The position numbers and the translations under genes are program-made. Of a stretch of 64,000 nt of DNA, positions 53,702-62,323 are shown piece after piece. The notes beneath the pieces were generated by a model, which saw only the letters and a list, made by a program, of their open reading frames with translations, searched no databases and was not told the origin of the DNA. Source of the DNA: Caldicellulosiruptor morganii (lineage in GTDB: Bacteria > Bacillota > Thermoanaerobacteria > Caldicellulosiruptorales > Caldicellulosiruptoraceae); assembly GCF_026810225.1 (NCBI RefSeq), contig NZ_CP113865.1, positions 287,001-351,000 of the forward strand. The letters run 5' to 3'. Position 1 is the first letter of the stretch, and every line of letters begins with the position of its first letter.

Positions 53702-55117
53702 TAAGCTTCTGTATATCCCCCCACCTTGACAAGTAGGCAAGCCATCTTGAGACCGGCGGGCCCAGCTTCAAAAACCTGCACTCCACACGCACACGAGGGG
53801 GGTTAAACAAAAAGGGCTAAAAACAAACAAAGTTTTGTATTTTGGCTTAAAAAGTCTAAAATAATTTTAAAATTGCTTAAAAACAAATAAATCAGCAAAT
53901 GCAAAATGGCTAAAATATTTAAATATGATAAGCAAAAACTTTTGTAAGATTACAAAAGGAAATGTCCCATTTTGACACATTTTAACCACCCTCTAAAGAC
54001 CAGCAAAGCGTTGTAAACTCTAACGTGGAAGGTATTTAGGACTTTAAGAGTGTGACATTTGGTGAGGTGTACCCTATTTTGTGGTGCCTTGCAAGGGTGC
54101 AGCAAATTACTGCATCACAAACATTGACTGCATTTCCATTTTTACCGTGGCTTATAAGCCATATCTGAGTGGCAGGTCGTACTTTTATCCCTCACGTCTC
54201 TTTTGCGTGTTGTAGAAGCTTTTAAAATGCTTTGAGAAGGTTGTCAAACGTGTCAAATGCAAAGTTTAGCGTGACAGGTTGACAAATTAACAGAGCTGAT
54301 TTTGACCGCAGCGGTTAAAGTGTAACAAGCTTAACAACCAGCAAGAAAAGATTAACAGGTTAACAGTTTTAAATTGTCAAGAAGTGTCAAATTATTTTGT
54401 AAACGCTGTCTTGTGTTAAGAAATGTCAAACTAAGCTACAGCTTTGACCTCTCTTTAAAGCTTATCAACCTTGGCACATCTCAAAATGGCAGTTATTCAA
54501 GTTTAACAGCCGATGAAATTCGTTGTCTGTTTTCTGCCAAGCAGACGAAATTTGTATATTTGGACATGCTAACAAATGCTAACCTTTGGAGAACACTCTA
54601 CAAAAGGTATTCTAACTTTGAACATCATAAATACAGGGCGAACTATTCGGAGATTTCGGAGTCCCTAAAAAAAGAACAACATAACAAATTGCAGTTTTTG
54701 CAGACCATTAAATGGTGACTTCCTAACTTGGAAAGCCACTTTAAAAGGGTAGGGTATTATAAATCTCTGCAGTTTTTCAGTCAGGACCAGCGCGCTGGGC
54801 TTTGCATATGCAACCGCAAGTTTTCAATGTTTTTTGGAGCTTGTCTGTTCTTTGCAGGCTTGAGTTTGAACTCCAGAATCTTGAGAAAAAGCTACTTAGT
54901 AAAACTTAAGGTTTGTTAAGGTTTTGAATTTGATAAAACTTGAGAAAGCTTGAGGTTCACAAATTATTGGTCAAGATTTTACTACAGCTACACTACAGCT
55001 ACCGGAATAAAAAAATGTATTTTTTATTGAGCTGGAATAAATTTTCAAAGTCTTGTAATTAAGACGTATCAAGTTGTTTGAGATTTGTTAAAGTTTGTAA
55101 AATGATATCTCCTCAAT
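53702..55117. other. Long stretch without a credible gene
   Basis: About 1.4 kb. The few open frames (for example from TTG 54374) have no ribosome site or recognisable protein. Visible items are a GC-rich segment at 53745-53800, AAAAAC-rich DNA at 53820-53960, a run of TGTCAA/TTGACA motifs at 54240-54430, and a GC-rich segment near 54785-54815 related to those at 51897 and 53750. It looks like decayed or regulatory DNA of an integrated element. Confidence 0.4.
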
Positions 55118-55162
55118 CTTCTAATCCGTAGGTCAGGGGTTCGAATCCTCTTGGGCGCGCCA
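55118..55162 (+). tRNA. 3' portion of tRNA-Arg(UCU), candidate attachment site
   Basis: From CTTCTAA (anticodon loop, anticodon TCT) through the variable arm, the T arm (AGGGG-TTCGAAT-CCTCT) and the acceptor strand GGGCGC to the encoded CCA, this is the last 45 nt of tRNA-Arg. The 5' part is not upstream: the preceding bases do not pair with the acceptor or anticodon strands. Such 3' fragments are the usual footprint of a tyrosine-recombinase element integrated into the tRNA gene. No integrase is in the window. Confidence 0.85.
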
Positions 55163-55253
55163 TTTGTTTTTGAGAGTTTTGATGGTTGGAATAGTATTAT
55201 AAACATTTTATTTGATGATTATCTTTCAGCTATCTAAGAGACTGCAAAAATTT

Positions 55254-55295
55254 AGGGTAACTGCTCTGCTATCGTAGGTGCAGTTACCCTTTATA
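55254..55295 (+). terminator. Terminator downstream of the tRNA fragment
   Basis: AGGGTAACTGC (55254-55264) pairs with GCAGTTACCCT (55280-55290), then TTATATTTT. It may be the original tRNA-Arg terminator. Confidence 0.8.
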
Positions 55296-55396
55296 TTTTG
55301 TTTGCTAAAATACGTGATTTAATTTACAGCATTATAATAAACTTAAACGAAAATGAAATATTTATACCTCTTTAGTTGTGGCAGCCCATGTTTTTT

Positions 55397-55722
55397 TCAT
55401 AGCTCATACTGATGGCCTTTTCGCTTTTTGCCCATAAGAGGACCTTCCAGCCAGAACATTGTTGTGTCTTCTAAAGCCTCCACAATTTCATGAAAGTCGC
55501 CCATCTTTGTCCAGAGCATGTCACCTTTTTCGAGTATGTATTCCCTGTCTTCTGAAATTACTTTCAATTTTCCTTCAAGCACAAAGTAGTACTCATCGCA
55601 GTCGTGTGTGTGTGTCTTTCTACAATGTTCTTCTGTCCTTTTTTATAACAGGCCATTCCCCACGAGGAAAATCCCGGGTCACCAAACAATGATGGCTGAC
55701 TGCTCATATTTCGCTTTGGCAT
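55397..55722 (-). pseudogene. Cupin protein, copy 2, frameshifted at a GT repeat
   Basis: The gene matches copy 1 but has a longer (GT)n run near 55603-55613: two extra bases, placed in the codons for HTHDCDE. The frame from ATG 55722 is thus lost before the cupin core. Only a 61-residue open frame from MLEGKLKV remains, without the first metal motif. The intact copy is at 20038-20361. Confidence 0.85.
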
Positions 55723-55862
55723 TTTCTCACCCCAAAAAATTCATTTTTACTCTCTGATGTGTTATATTAAATTCCAACCGGTAATCATTGCAATAAGTAA
55801 ACATTCTAAAAATCCTTCGCTTAAAATTTCCACATATAAAATTTTACAAAGTCTGCATCTGA

Positions 55863-55948
55863 TTTGCAAGTTTTTTATTTTCAACTTGCAAAAAGTGAAA
55901 AAATTATCTCAAATTATTATTGAAGATTTTAAAAATTGCTGCTATAAT
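55863..55948 (+). promoter_or_regulatory. Operator-like repeat and promoter of glutamate synthase copy 2
   Basis: The inverted repeat (55863-55892) and the promoter TTGAAG/TATAAT (55920-55925 and 55943-55948) are identical to those of copy 1, so both operons should respond to the same signals. Confidence 0.7.
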
Positions 55949-56069
55949 TAAACTTAACCCTATTGTATACATGTATTAATATTGTTTTTTGCATGCAAGA
56001 ATTTAACAGAATTTTGTAAAAACTATGATACAGATAAAAATTACAATTAATATACAGGAGGTATAAAAA

Positions 56070-57164
56070 TTGCTAAGAGAAGGGCAAGTCAGGATTCCGT
56101 CGGGTTGTGCTATATCCGGGTTTATTAACAAAAAAGGTGTGAGGATTTCGGGCACAGATATCATAAATTCCATTGCCATTATGAAAGAAAGAGGTAATGG
56201 GCTTGGCGGTGGGTTTGCAGCATATGGAATCTATCCTGACAGAAAAGACTGGTACGCTTTTCACCTGTTCTTTGATGACATAAAGGCAAAAGAGGATACA
56301 GAGCATTTTCTGAACCAGAACTTTGAGGTTTTGGAAGGTGAAGTGATTCCAACAAGAAAGGTTTCAAGCATTCAAAACGCTCCGATTGTGTGGCGATACT
56401 TTGTAAAGCCTCTTGAGAAAAGGTTGAGAGATACCGAAAAGACAGAAGAGGACTTTGTTGTTGACAGTGTCATGTTCATAAACAGTCAAATTGAGGGTGC
56501 ATATGTATTTTCAAGCGGCAAGAACATGGGAGCATTCAAAGGGGTTGGATATCCTGAAGATATAGGAGAGTTTTTCAGGATTGATGAATACAAGGCATAT
56601 ATCTGGACAGCACATTCAAGATTTCCAACAAACACACCTGGCTGGTGGGGCGGTGCACACCCGTTTACACTGCTTGACTGGTCAATTGTCCACAACGGTG
56701 AGATTTCATCATATGGGACAAATTATAGATACTTAGAGATGTTTGGATACAGATGCACACTCAGAACAGACACAGAGGTCATGGCATACCTTTTTGATCT
56801 GCTTTTAAGAAAGCACAAACTTCCTGTTGAGATTGCAGCAAAAGCACTGGCAGCACCGTTCTGGAGTGTGATAGACAGGCAAAGCGAAGAGGAAAGAGAA
56901 AAACTGAGAGCAATTAGAGCTGTGTATCAATCATGCCTTGTAAACGGTCCATTTTCTATCATTTTGGGATTTTCAAATGGAATATTGGCATTGAATGATA
57001 GGATAAAGCTAAGACCACTTGTTGCAGCACAAAAAGGCGACTTTGTTTATGTTGCATCAGAGGAGTCGGCTATCAGGGAGATTTGCAAAGACCTTGATAG
57101 GGTCTGGATGCCCAAGGGTGGCGAAGCTGTTTATGTTACTCTTGATGAAGGGGTGATAGTATGA
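56070..57164 (+). CDS. Glutamate synthase, glutamine amidotransferase subunit, copy 2
   Basis: The 364-residue protein is identical to that of copy 1, including the TTG start and Cys13 nucleophile in PSGCAISGF. The nucleotide sequence is the same for about the first 715 nt of the gene and then shows scattered third-position changes. It overlaps the FMN gene by 4 nt. Function as for copy 1. Confidence 0.92.
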   Translation: MLREGQVRIPSGCAISGFINKKGVRISGTDIINSIAIMKERGNGLGGGFAAYGIYPDRKDWYAFHLFFDDIKAKEDTEHFLNQNFEVLEGEVIPTRKVSSIQNAPIVWRYFVKPLEKRLRDTEKTEEDFVVDSVMFINSQIEGAYVFSSGKNMGAFKGVGYPEDIGEFFRIDEYKAYIWTAHSRFPTNTPGWWGGAHPFTLLDWSIVHNGEISSYGTNYRYLEMFGYRCTLRTDTEVMAYLFDLLLRKHKLPVEIAAKALAAPFWSVIDRQSEEEREKLRAIRAVYQSCLVNGPFSIILGFSNGILALNDRIKLRPLVAAQKGDFVYVASEESAIREICKDLDRVWMPKGGEAVYVTLDEGVIV

Positions 57165-58705
57165 TTTCGCTATATGAAAACGAATTTGAGGTCGTAAGGG
57201 ACGAGCTAAAGTGTATTCGCTGTAAAGTATGTGTGAGACAGTGCGCAAACGAAGTTCATGAATATGATGAAGAGGAAGACAGGGTTGTTGCAGATTCTTC
57301 AAAGTGTGTTGCATGCCACAGATGTGTTGTTATGTGCCCGACAAAAGCACTTACAATCAAAAAGACAGAAAATGCATTCAAGGAGAATGCTAACTGGACA
57401 GCAGCTTATATAAATGAAATCTACAAACAGGCAGAGACAGGTGGAATACTTTTGACCGGTATGGGCAATGACAAGCCAATACCAATTTACTGGGATAGGC
57501 TCCTGATAAACGCATCCCAGGTTACAAATCCATCAATTGACCCGCTGAGAGAGCCAATGGAGCTCAAAACCTTTATTGGTAGAAAGCCTGATAAGCTTGA
57601 GTTCGATGAAAACGGCAACCTTAAAACAAAGCTTCCACCACAGCTTGAATTAGAGGTACCTATTATGTTTTCTGCGATGTCATTTGGTTCAATATCGCTC
57701 AATGCTTGCGAGTCTTTGGCAGCGGCAGCAGTTGAGGTAGGGACATACTGGAATACAGGTGAAGGTGGACTTCATCAAAAGCTTTACAAATACAAAGAAA
57801 GAGCAATAGTTCAGTGCGCATCGGGAAGATTTGGTGTTGATGTTGACTATCTGAACGCAGGTGCAGCAATTGAGATAAAGATAGGTCAGGGTGCAAAGCC
57901 GGGAATTGGCGGGCACCTTCCTGGTGAGAAGGTTGGTGAAGAGGTATCAAGAACGAGAATGATTCCAGTTGGCTCTGACGCAATCTCACCGGCACCGCAC
58001 CATGATATTTATTCAATTGAAGACTTAAGACAGCTCATTTTTGCTCTAAAAGAGGCGACAAACTACACAAAACCGGTTGGTGTCAAGATTGCAGCTGTGC
58101 ACAACGTTGCAGCCATTGCATCTGGGATTGCAAGAGCAGGGGCTGACTTTATCACAATAGACGGTGTAAGGGGCGGAACAGGAGCAGCACCGCTTAGAAT
58201 AAGAGACAATGTTGGTATACCTATTGAGCTGGCACTGGCAGCGGTTGACTCAAGACTTCGAGAAGAAGGGATCAGGAATCAGGTTTCAATAATTGTTGCA
58301 GGTTCAATCAGAAACAGCGCGGATGTTGTAAAGGCTATTGCACTTGGTGCCGATGCAGTCTATATTGGAACAGCAGCGCTGATTTCCTTAGGGTGCCATG
58401 TTTGCCAGAAGTGCCACACCGGAAAGTGCAACTGGGGTATTGCAACACAGGACCCTGTTCTGGTAAAAAGGCTAAATCCAGAAATTGGGGCTAAAAGAGC
58501 TGCAAACCTGCTCCGTGCATGGTCACATGAGATAAAAGAGATGCTGGGATTGATGGGAATAAATGCTCTGGAGAGCTTGAGAGGAAATAGACTTATGCTT
58601 CGAGCAGTTGGGCTTACAGAAAAAGAGATGGAGATTCTTGGTGTAAAGCATGCAGGAGAGACAAACGGTAAAATGTCAAGAGGGTTTTTAAGAAAAATTT
58701 TTTAG
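57161..58705 (+). CDS. Glutamate synthase, FMN/iron-sulfur subunit, copy 2 (altered C-terminus)
   Basis: A 514-residue protein that differs from copy 1 by only a few residues (NWTAAY for NWTPSY, VEVGTYW for VDVGTYW) up to KHAGE. There the IS110 insertion replaces the last two codons (GV) with the 14-residue tail TNGKMSRGFLRKIF read from IS110 DNA. All ferredoxin, FMN and 3Fe-4S residues are kept, so activity is probably preserved. Downstream genes are now 1.86 kb away and likely uncoupled. Confidence 0.92.
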   Translation: MISLYENEFEVVRDELKCIRCKVCVRQCANEVHEYDEEEDRVVADSSKCVACHRCVVMCPTKALTIKKTENAFKENANWTAAYINEIYKQAETGGILLTGMGNDKPIPIYWDRLLINASQVTNPSIDPLREPMELKTFIGRKPDKLEFDENGNLKTKLPPQLELEVPIMFSAMSFGSISLNACESLAAAAVEVGTYWNTGEGGLHQKLYKYKERAIVQCASGRFGVDVDYLNAGAAIEIKIGQGAKPGIGGHLPGEKVGEEVSRTRMIPVGSDAISPAPHHDIYSIEDLRQLIFALKEATNYTKPVGVKIAAVHNVAAIASGIARAGADFITIDGVRGGTGAAPLRIRDNVGIPIELALAAVDSRLREEGIRNQVSIIVAGSIRNSADVVKAIALGADAVYIGTAALISLGCHVCQKCHTGKCNWGIATQDPVLVKRLNPEIGAKRAANLLRAWSHEIKEMLGLMGINALESLRGNRLMLRAVGLTEKEMEILGVKHAGETNGKMSRGFLRKIF

Positions 58706-58810
58706 ATTATTAGGCGAAAAAAGGCAATAAAATACCTGGCCGCACAGCATGGTAAAATTTAACTGGCAGCTTGTTCAGAGAAAATTATTAAACTAAAAAT
58801 TTGAGATTAA

Positions 58811-60055
58811 CTAAGTATTGTAAACATCACCTCTTTCTTGATATATTTGACCTTTGCTGAGCATTGCAAAGATCAGAGGAATTAAGCGTCTTGCGGTGAG
58901 GACGAGGGCACGTTTATGCTGGTGTTTGGTAACCTCTGAGAACTTCTTGTTGTAGAAAGCTTTGTAGCGTACTGTGTGCACCCTTACACAGTTAGCAGCT
59001 TCAACAAGATAGTATCTCAGGTATTGGTTACCACACTTAGCTAATGAGACATCTTGGGCATTGAAATTGCCTGACTGATATTGAGTCCAAACCAGGCCAG
59101 AGTATTTAGCTAAAGCAGCTTCATTTTTGAAGCGCTTGATATCACCGATTTCAGCGATGATGCCGGCTGCGAGAACGTCACCTATGCCAGGAACGGTTGT
59201 TAATGTTTGAGAGAAAGCTTTAAGAAGTTTTGAGATTTCTTTGTCAAGTTTTTTGAGTTGTTCTTGCATAAATCTAATGTTTTCAAGTGTCATAGACAAA
59301 GCTAAATCATTTGCCTCAGCCAACAGAGGATGTAATCTAAAGGAGCGATTAGCAGCAGTTTTAAGTATTTCAGCAATTTTATTAACATCTGAGAGTCTAT
59401 TGTTGCCGTTATCGGATACGAATTTAATTAAGTCTTCTAAAGGCATAGAAGCGATATCATCAGGTGTAAAGTTTTCGATGATAGCGCAAGATGCCTTACC
59501 GAAGATATCTGAAAATGGGCACTCTTGAGAATAAGTAGAGAATTTAAGGTATATGAGATTGAGAGCTCTGTTTTTTTCGCGAGTTAGATTATGAACAAGG
59601 TGGTAGCGCATTCTGGTAAGGCGTTGCAGTGCAGCAAATTTAAAATCTGGCAAAGGTGTTGGATTTAGTTTACTGAACCTGACACATTCAGCAATAACGA
59701 TAGCGTCAATATTATCTGTCTTAGGCAAGAAAGTGTAGATTTTTTTAAATCCTTTGACGATGCTTGGGTTAAGTACGTAGAAGGTTGGTTTGTAAGGTAG
59801 TAGTTCAGAAGAAGAAGCAAGATGAAGGTGAAGATGCCATGTGTAATGTGAAGTTGCTTCCATGCCAAACTTAATACAGGATAGATTATACTGGCTGAGA
59901 CAATCAATAACTCTTTTGATTAATTCGTTAGCGCCTTCTTGATTGTTAGGCAAGGAAAAAGGTTTTTTAATCAAGTGATTACCGGCATCATCGATGAAGA
60001 AGATAGAATTTGACTGACTACTGATATCAATGCCCACGATTAATGTATTAGGCAA
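58811..60055 (-). CDS. IS110-family transposase (element 2)
   Basis: A 414-residue DEDD transposase only distantly similar to element 1. Asp10 (LIVGID), Glu66 (FGMEATSHYTW), Asp114 and Asp117 (PKTDNIDA) form the RuvC-like site. The C-domain has TLTTVPGIGDVLAAGIIAEI and SLAKCGNQYLRYYL, where Cys replaces the usual Arg before Gly-Asn. ATG 60055 has GGAGGC upstream. Intact and possibly active. Confidence 0.92.
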   Translation of the reverse strand: MPNTLIVGIDISSQSNSIFFIDDAGNHLIKKPFSLPNNQEGANELIKRVIDCLSQYNLSCIKFGMEATSHYTWHLHLHLASSSELLPYKPTFYVLNPSIVKGFKKIYTFLPKTDNIDAIVIAECVRFSKLNPTPLPDFKFAALQRLTRMRYHLVHNLTREKNRALNLIYLKFSTYSQECPFSDIFGKASCAIIENFTPDDIASMPLEDLIKFVSDNGNNRLSDVNKIAEILKTAANRSFRLHPLLAEANDLALSMTLENIRFMQEQLKKLDKEISKLLKAFSQTLTTVPGIGDVLAAGIIAEIGDIKRFKNEAALAKYSGLVWTQYQSGNFNAQDVSLAKCGNQYLRYYLVEAANCVRVHTVRYKAFYNKKFSEVTKHQHKRALVLTARRLIPLIFAMLSKGQIYQERGDVYNT

Positions 60056-60105
60056 TTTAAAAGCCTCCTTTCTAAAGTGTGGTGTTAGGAAAAGAGTTAA
60101 GCCCT

Positions 60106-60260
60106 TTATCCCTGGGGATTACATGTAATGCAGCCTCGCCGATATTAGAGCTACGGAGCAGTTTACAGGGTGCACACATCTGATATGCTCAAATCAGATG
60201 TGGTAAACTGACCATGCACAGCAAACGAGTAAACATTACTCATGTAATCCTTTGGGGTTC
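60106..60260 (-). ncRNA. Candidate IS110 bridge RNA (element 2)
   Basis: In the 5' leader of the transposase three nested perfect stems occur: GGATTACATG with CATGTAATCC (60116-60125 and 60241-60250), CAGTTTAC with GTAAACTG (60159-60166 and 60203-60210), and CACATCTGAT with ATCAGATGTG (60175-60184 and 60193-60202). An outer CCC/GGG pair leaves an internal loop beside the first stem. This is the stem-internal-loop layout expected of bridge RNA. Its ends and guide bases are not proven. Confidence 0.6.
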
Positions 60261-60261
60261 A

Positions 60262-60547
60262 GTCTCTCACAAGCTGTGGCGTGCAGTTATCAAAGCACGT
60301 CCAGCAGGGGGTGACAAAAAATATCCAACAAACTAAAATCAGGCTTAACTTTTTTCTGATTTTAGTTTACCAAAGATAAAGGGCAAATTTAAGCTGTAGC
60401 AGTCAATTTTAATATTCAATTTTTAAGAAGTGAGTGTTTTAAGAATGGGAATTTATTTTAATGAATTTCCAGTAATCAATTGGTACTAATAATTTAATGT
60501 ACCAATTGAGATATGAATTTTTTATTGATTTGATAATCATATTATAC
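60262..60547. other. Non-coding right part of IS110 element 2
   Basis: No gene. Two perfect hairpins are present: CTAAAATCAG/CTGATTTTAG (about 60332-60364) and CAATTGGTAC/GTACCAATTG (about 60477-60509). An AT-rich stretch just before 60547 could give a new promoter for the ferredoxin gene, but no good -35/-10 pair is seen. Confidence 0.4.
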
Positions 60548-60563
60548 GAGGGGGTTTAAAGAG

Positions 60564-61031
60564 GTGGCAAAGAAGATATTCCCGAAAGAAGAGGTATGTG
60601 TGGGCTGCCATTTATGTGAGGTTTACTGCGTTTATGCCCACTCAAAGTACAAAAAACCAACAGCCAAAGCGCATGAGCTTGTAAAACTTTATAACAAACA
60701 CAAGGATACAAAACCAACTCCGAGGATTTTGGTTGAAGAAAAGAGTGGAGAGTGGACCACGTTTGCACTGCAGTGCAGACATTGCGACGATGCCCCCTGT
60801 ACAAAAGCTTGTATCACAGGTGCTATGAAAAAGCTTGAAGATGGAAGAGTCATCTGCGATGAAGAAAAGTGCGTGGGGTGCTGGTCATGTATAATGGCAT
60901 GTCCGCACGGGGCAGTAAGGCGCGGGGAGAACAAAAAGGCTGCATCCAAGTGTGATTTGTGCTTAGAGCTTGGAGAGCCTGCATGTGTCAAAAACTGCCC
61001 GAACGATGCGCTTGTAATCAAAGAGGTGTAA
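60564..61031 (+). CDS. 4Fe-4S ferredoxin-type subunit, copy 2
   Basis: A 155-residue protein from GTG 60564 with all the cluster cysteines of copy 1 and a few conservative changes (PTAKAHE, NKHKDTKPT, PNDALV). Many third-position differences from copy 1 show older divergence than in the first part of the operon. The GAGGGGG site survives at the IS110 junction. Its expression may depend on a promoter in or behind the IS. Confidence 0.9.
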   Translation: MAKKIFPKEEVCVGCHLCEVYCVYAHSKYKKPTAKAHELVKLYNKHKDTKPTPRILVEEKSGEWTTFALQCRHCDDAPCTKACITGAMKKLEDGRVICDEEKCVGCWSCIMACPHGAVRRGENKKAASKCDLCLELGEPACVKNCPNDALVIKEV

Positions 61032-61053
61032 AAAAAGGGGGAAATGGGACAGG

Positions 61054-62322
61054 ATGAGATACGTTATAATAGGAAATTCTGTTGCAGCCTGTGGCTGTAT
61101 TGAGGCAATAAGAAAGGTTGATACTCAAAATCCGATTGTTGTGATTTCGGATGAGAGGTACAGGGTATATTCAAGACCGCTCATTTCGTATTATCTTGCT
61201 GGAAAAGTTGATGAAAGCAAGATGTATATAAGAGATGAGGATTATTATGAAAAGCACAAGGTAGAAACACTGCTTGGCAAAAGAGCAATCTCGGTGGACT
61301 TTAAGAATAAAGAAGTTATACTTGATGATGAAAGCAAGATAAAGTACGACAGGCTCCTTATCGCAACAGGTGGAAAGCCTTTTGTGCCGCCGACAAAAGG
61401 GTTTGAACTCAAAAATGTGTTCACGTTTATAAAGTTTGACGATGTCAAAGCTATTGATGAGGCAATAAAAGGTGGAGCAAAAAAGGCTGTGGTCATTGGT
61501 GCAGGTCTTTCGGGACTCAAGGCAGCAGAAGCACTTGTCAAAAGGGGTTTAGAGGTTACTGTTGTTGAACTTGCCAACAGGATTTTGGGCTCTATCCTGG
61601 ATTTGGAAGCATCGAAGATAGTTCAGGCAGAGCTTGAAAAGCATGGAATTGTTTTTAAGCTTGAGACATCTGTTGATGAGATAATGGGTGCTGACAGGGT
61701 GGAAAGGGTAAGGCTAAAAAACGGTGAGGTTCTGGATAGTGACATTGTTGTGTTTGCCATAGGTGTTGTACCAAACATAGACTTTTTGAAAGGGACAGAG
61801 CTTAAAATCAACCGTGGAATTGTGGTGGATGATCATATGAGGACAAATATCGAGGATGTGTATGCAGCAGGTGACTGCGCAGAAGGGTATGACTTTGTGT
61901 TTGAGCAGCAAAGGGTAATTCCTATCTGGTCAAATGCGTACAATCAGGGCGAGACAGCAGGCTATAACATGGCAGGGGTTGAAAAGACCTTTGACAGAGG
62001 CTTTCCAATGAATTCTATAGGGTTTTTTGATGTGCACATGATAACAGCAGGAATTGTCATGCCAAACTCGGATGATATAGAGGTTCTTGTAAAGCATGAT
62101 AGGGAGAAGAATGCTTATAGAAAGATTTATATCAAAAACGGTCGTGTTTTGGGATTTATGTTTATAAACTCAATTGACAGAGCAGGCATGATAACAAACA
62201 TGATAAAAGAAGGTTTGAATGTTGAAAGTATAAAGCACAGACTGCTTGACGAAGACTTTGGATATCTGGACCTGCCAAAAGAACTCAGACAGGAGAAGAT
62301 TTCAGGGGGTGCAAAAGCTTAA
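61054..62322 (+). CDS. FAD-dependent NAD(P)H oxidoreductase subunit, copy 2
   Basis: A 422-residue protein, same length as copy 1, with the FAD and NAD(P) motifs kept (IGNSVAACGC, VIGAGLSGLKAAEAL, DVYAAGDCAEGYD). About twenty-five residues differ, mostly conservative. Among them CVYQQQ becomes FVFEQQ after the GDCAEGYD motif. Confidence 0.9.
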   Translation: MRYVIIGNSVAACGCIEAIRKVDTQNPIVVISDERYRVYSRPLISYYLAGKVDESKMYIRDEDYYEKHKVETLLGKRAISVDFKNKEVILDDESKIKYDRLLIATGGKPFVPPTKGFELKNVFTFIKFDDVKAIDEAIKGGAKKAVVIGAGLSGLKAAEALVKRGLEVTVVELANRILGSILDLEASKIVQAELEKHGIVFKLETSVDEIMGADRVERVRLKNGEVLDSDIVVFAIGVVPNIDFLKGTELKINRGIVVDDHMRTNIEDVYAAGDCAEGYDFVFEQQRVIPIWSNAYNQGETAGYNMAGVEKTFDRGFPMNSIGFFDVHMITAGIVMPNSDDIEVLVKHDREKNAYRKIYIKNGRVLGFMFINSIDRAGMITNMIKEGLNVESIKHRLLDEDFGYLDLPKELRQEKISGGAKA

Positions 62323-62323
62323 A

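Larger units (their letters stand above)
58661..60547 (-). mobile_element. IS110-family element 2, precise insertion
   Basis: Comparison with copy 1 of the operon defines the insertion almost to the base: about 1,887 bp between GCAGGAGAG and GAGGGGG, with GAG shared by the two junctions. It holds one transposase gene, about 150 nt 3' and about 490 nt 5' non-coding DNA. There is no long target duplication, as expected for IS110. Confidence 0.9.

Noticed and set aside
53429-53704. 91-residue open frame over the GCGAAAAAAG repeats
   Set aside because: Overlaps the sigma-like gene in another frame, and its Lys/Lys-Val content simply mirrors the repeats.
54374-54718. 114-residue open frame from TTG 54374
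   Set aside because: No ribosome site, it starts within the TGTCAA motif run, and the protein shows no recognisable pattern; treated as non-coding.
55118-55162. Functional complete tRNA-Arg gene
   Set aside because: The upstream bases cannot form the acceptor, D or anticodon 5' strands, so only the 3' part is present.
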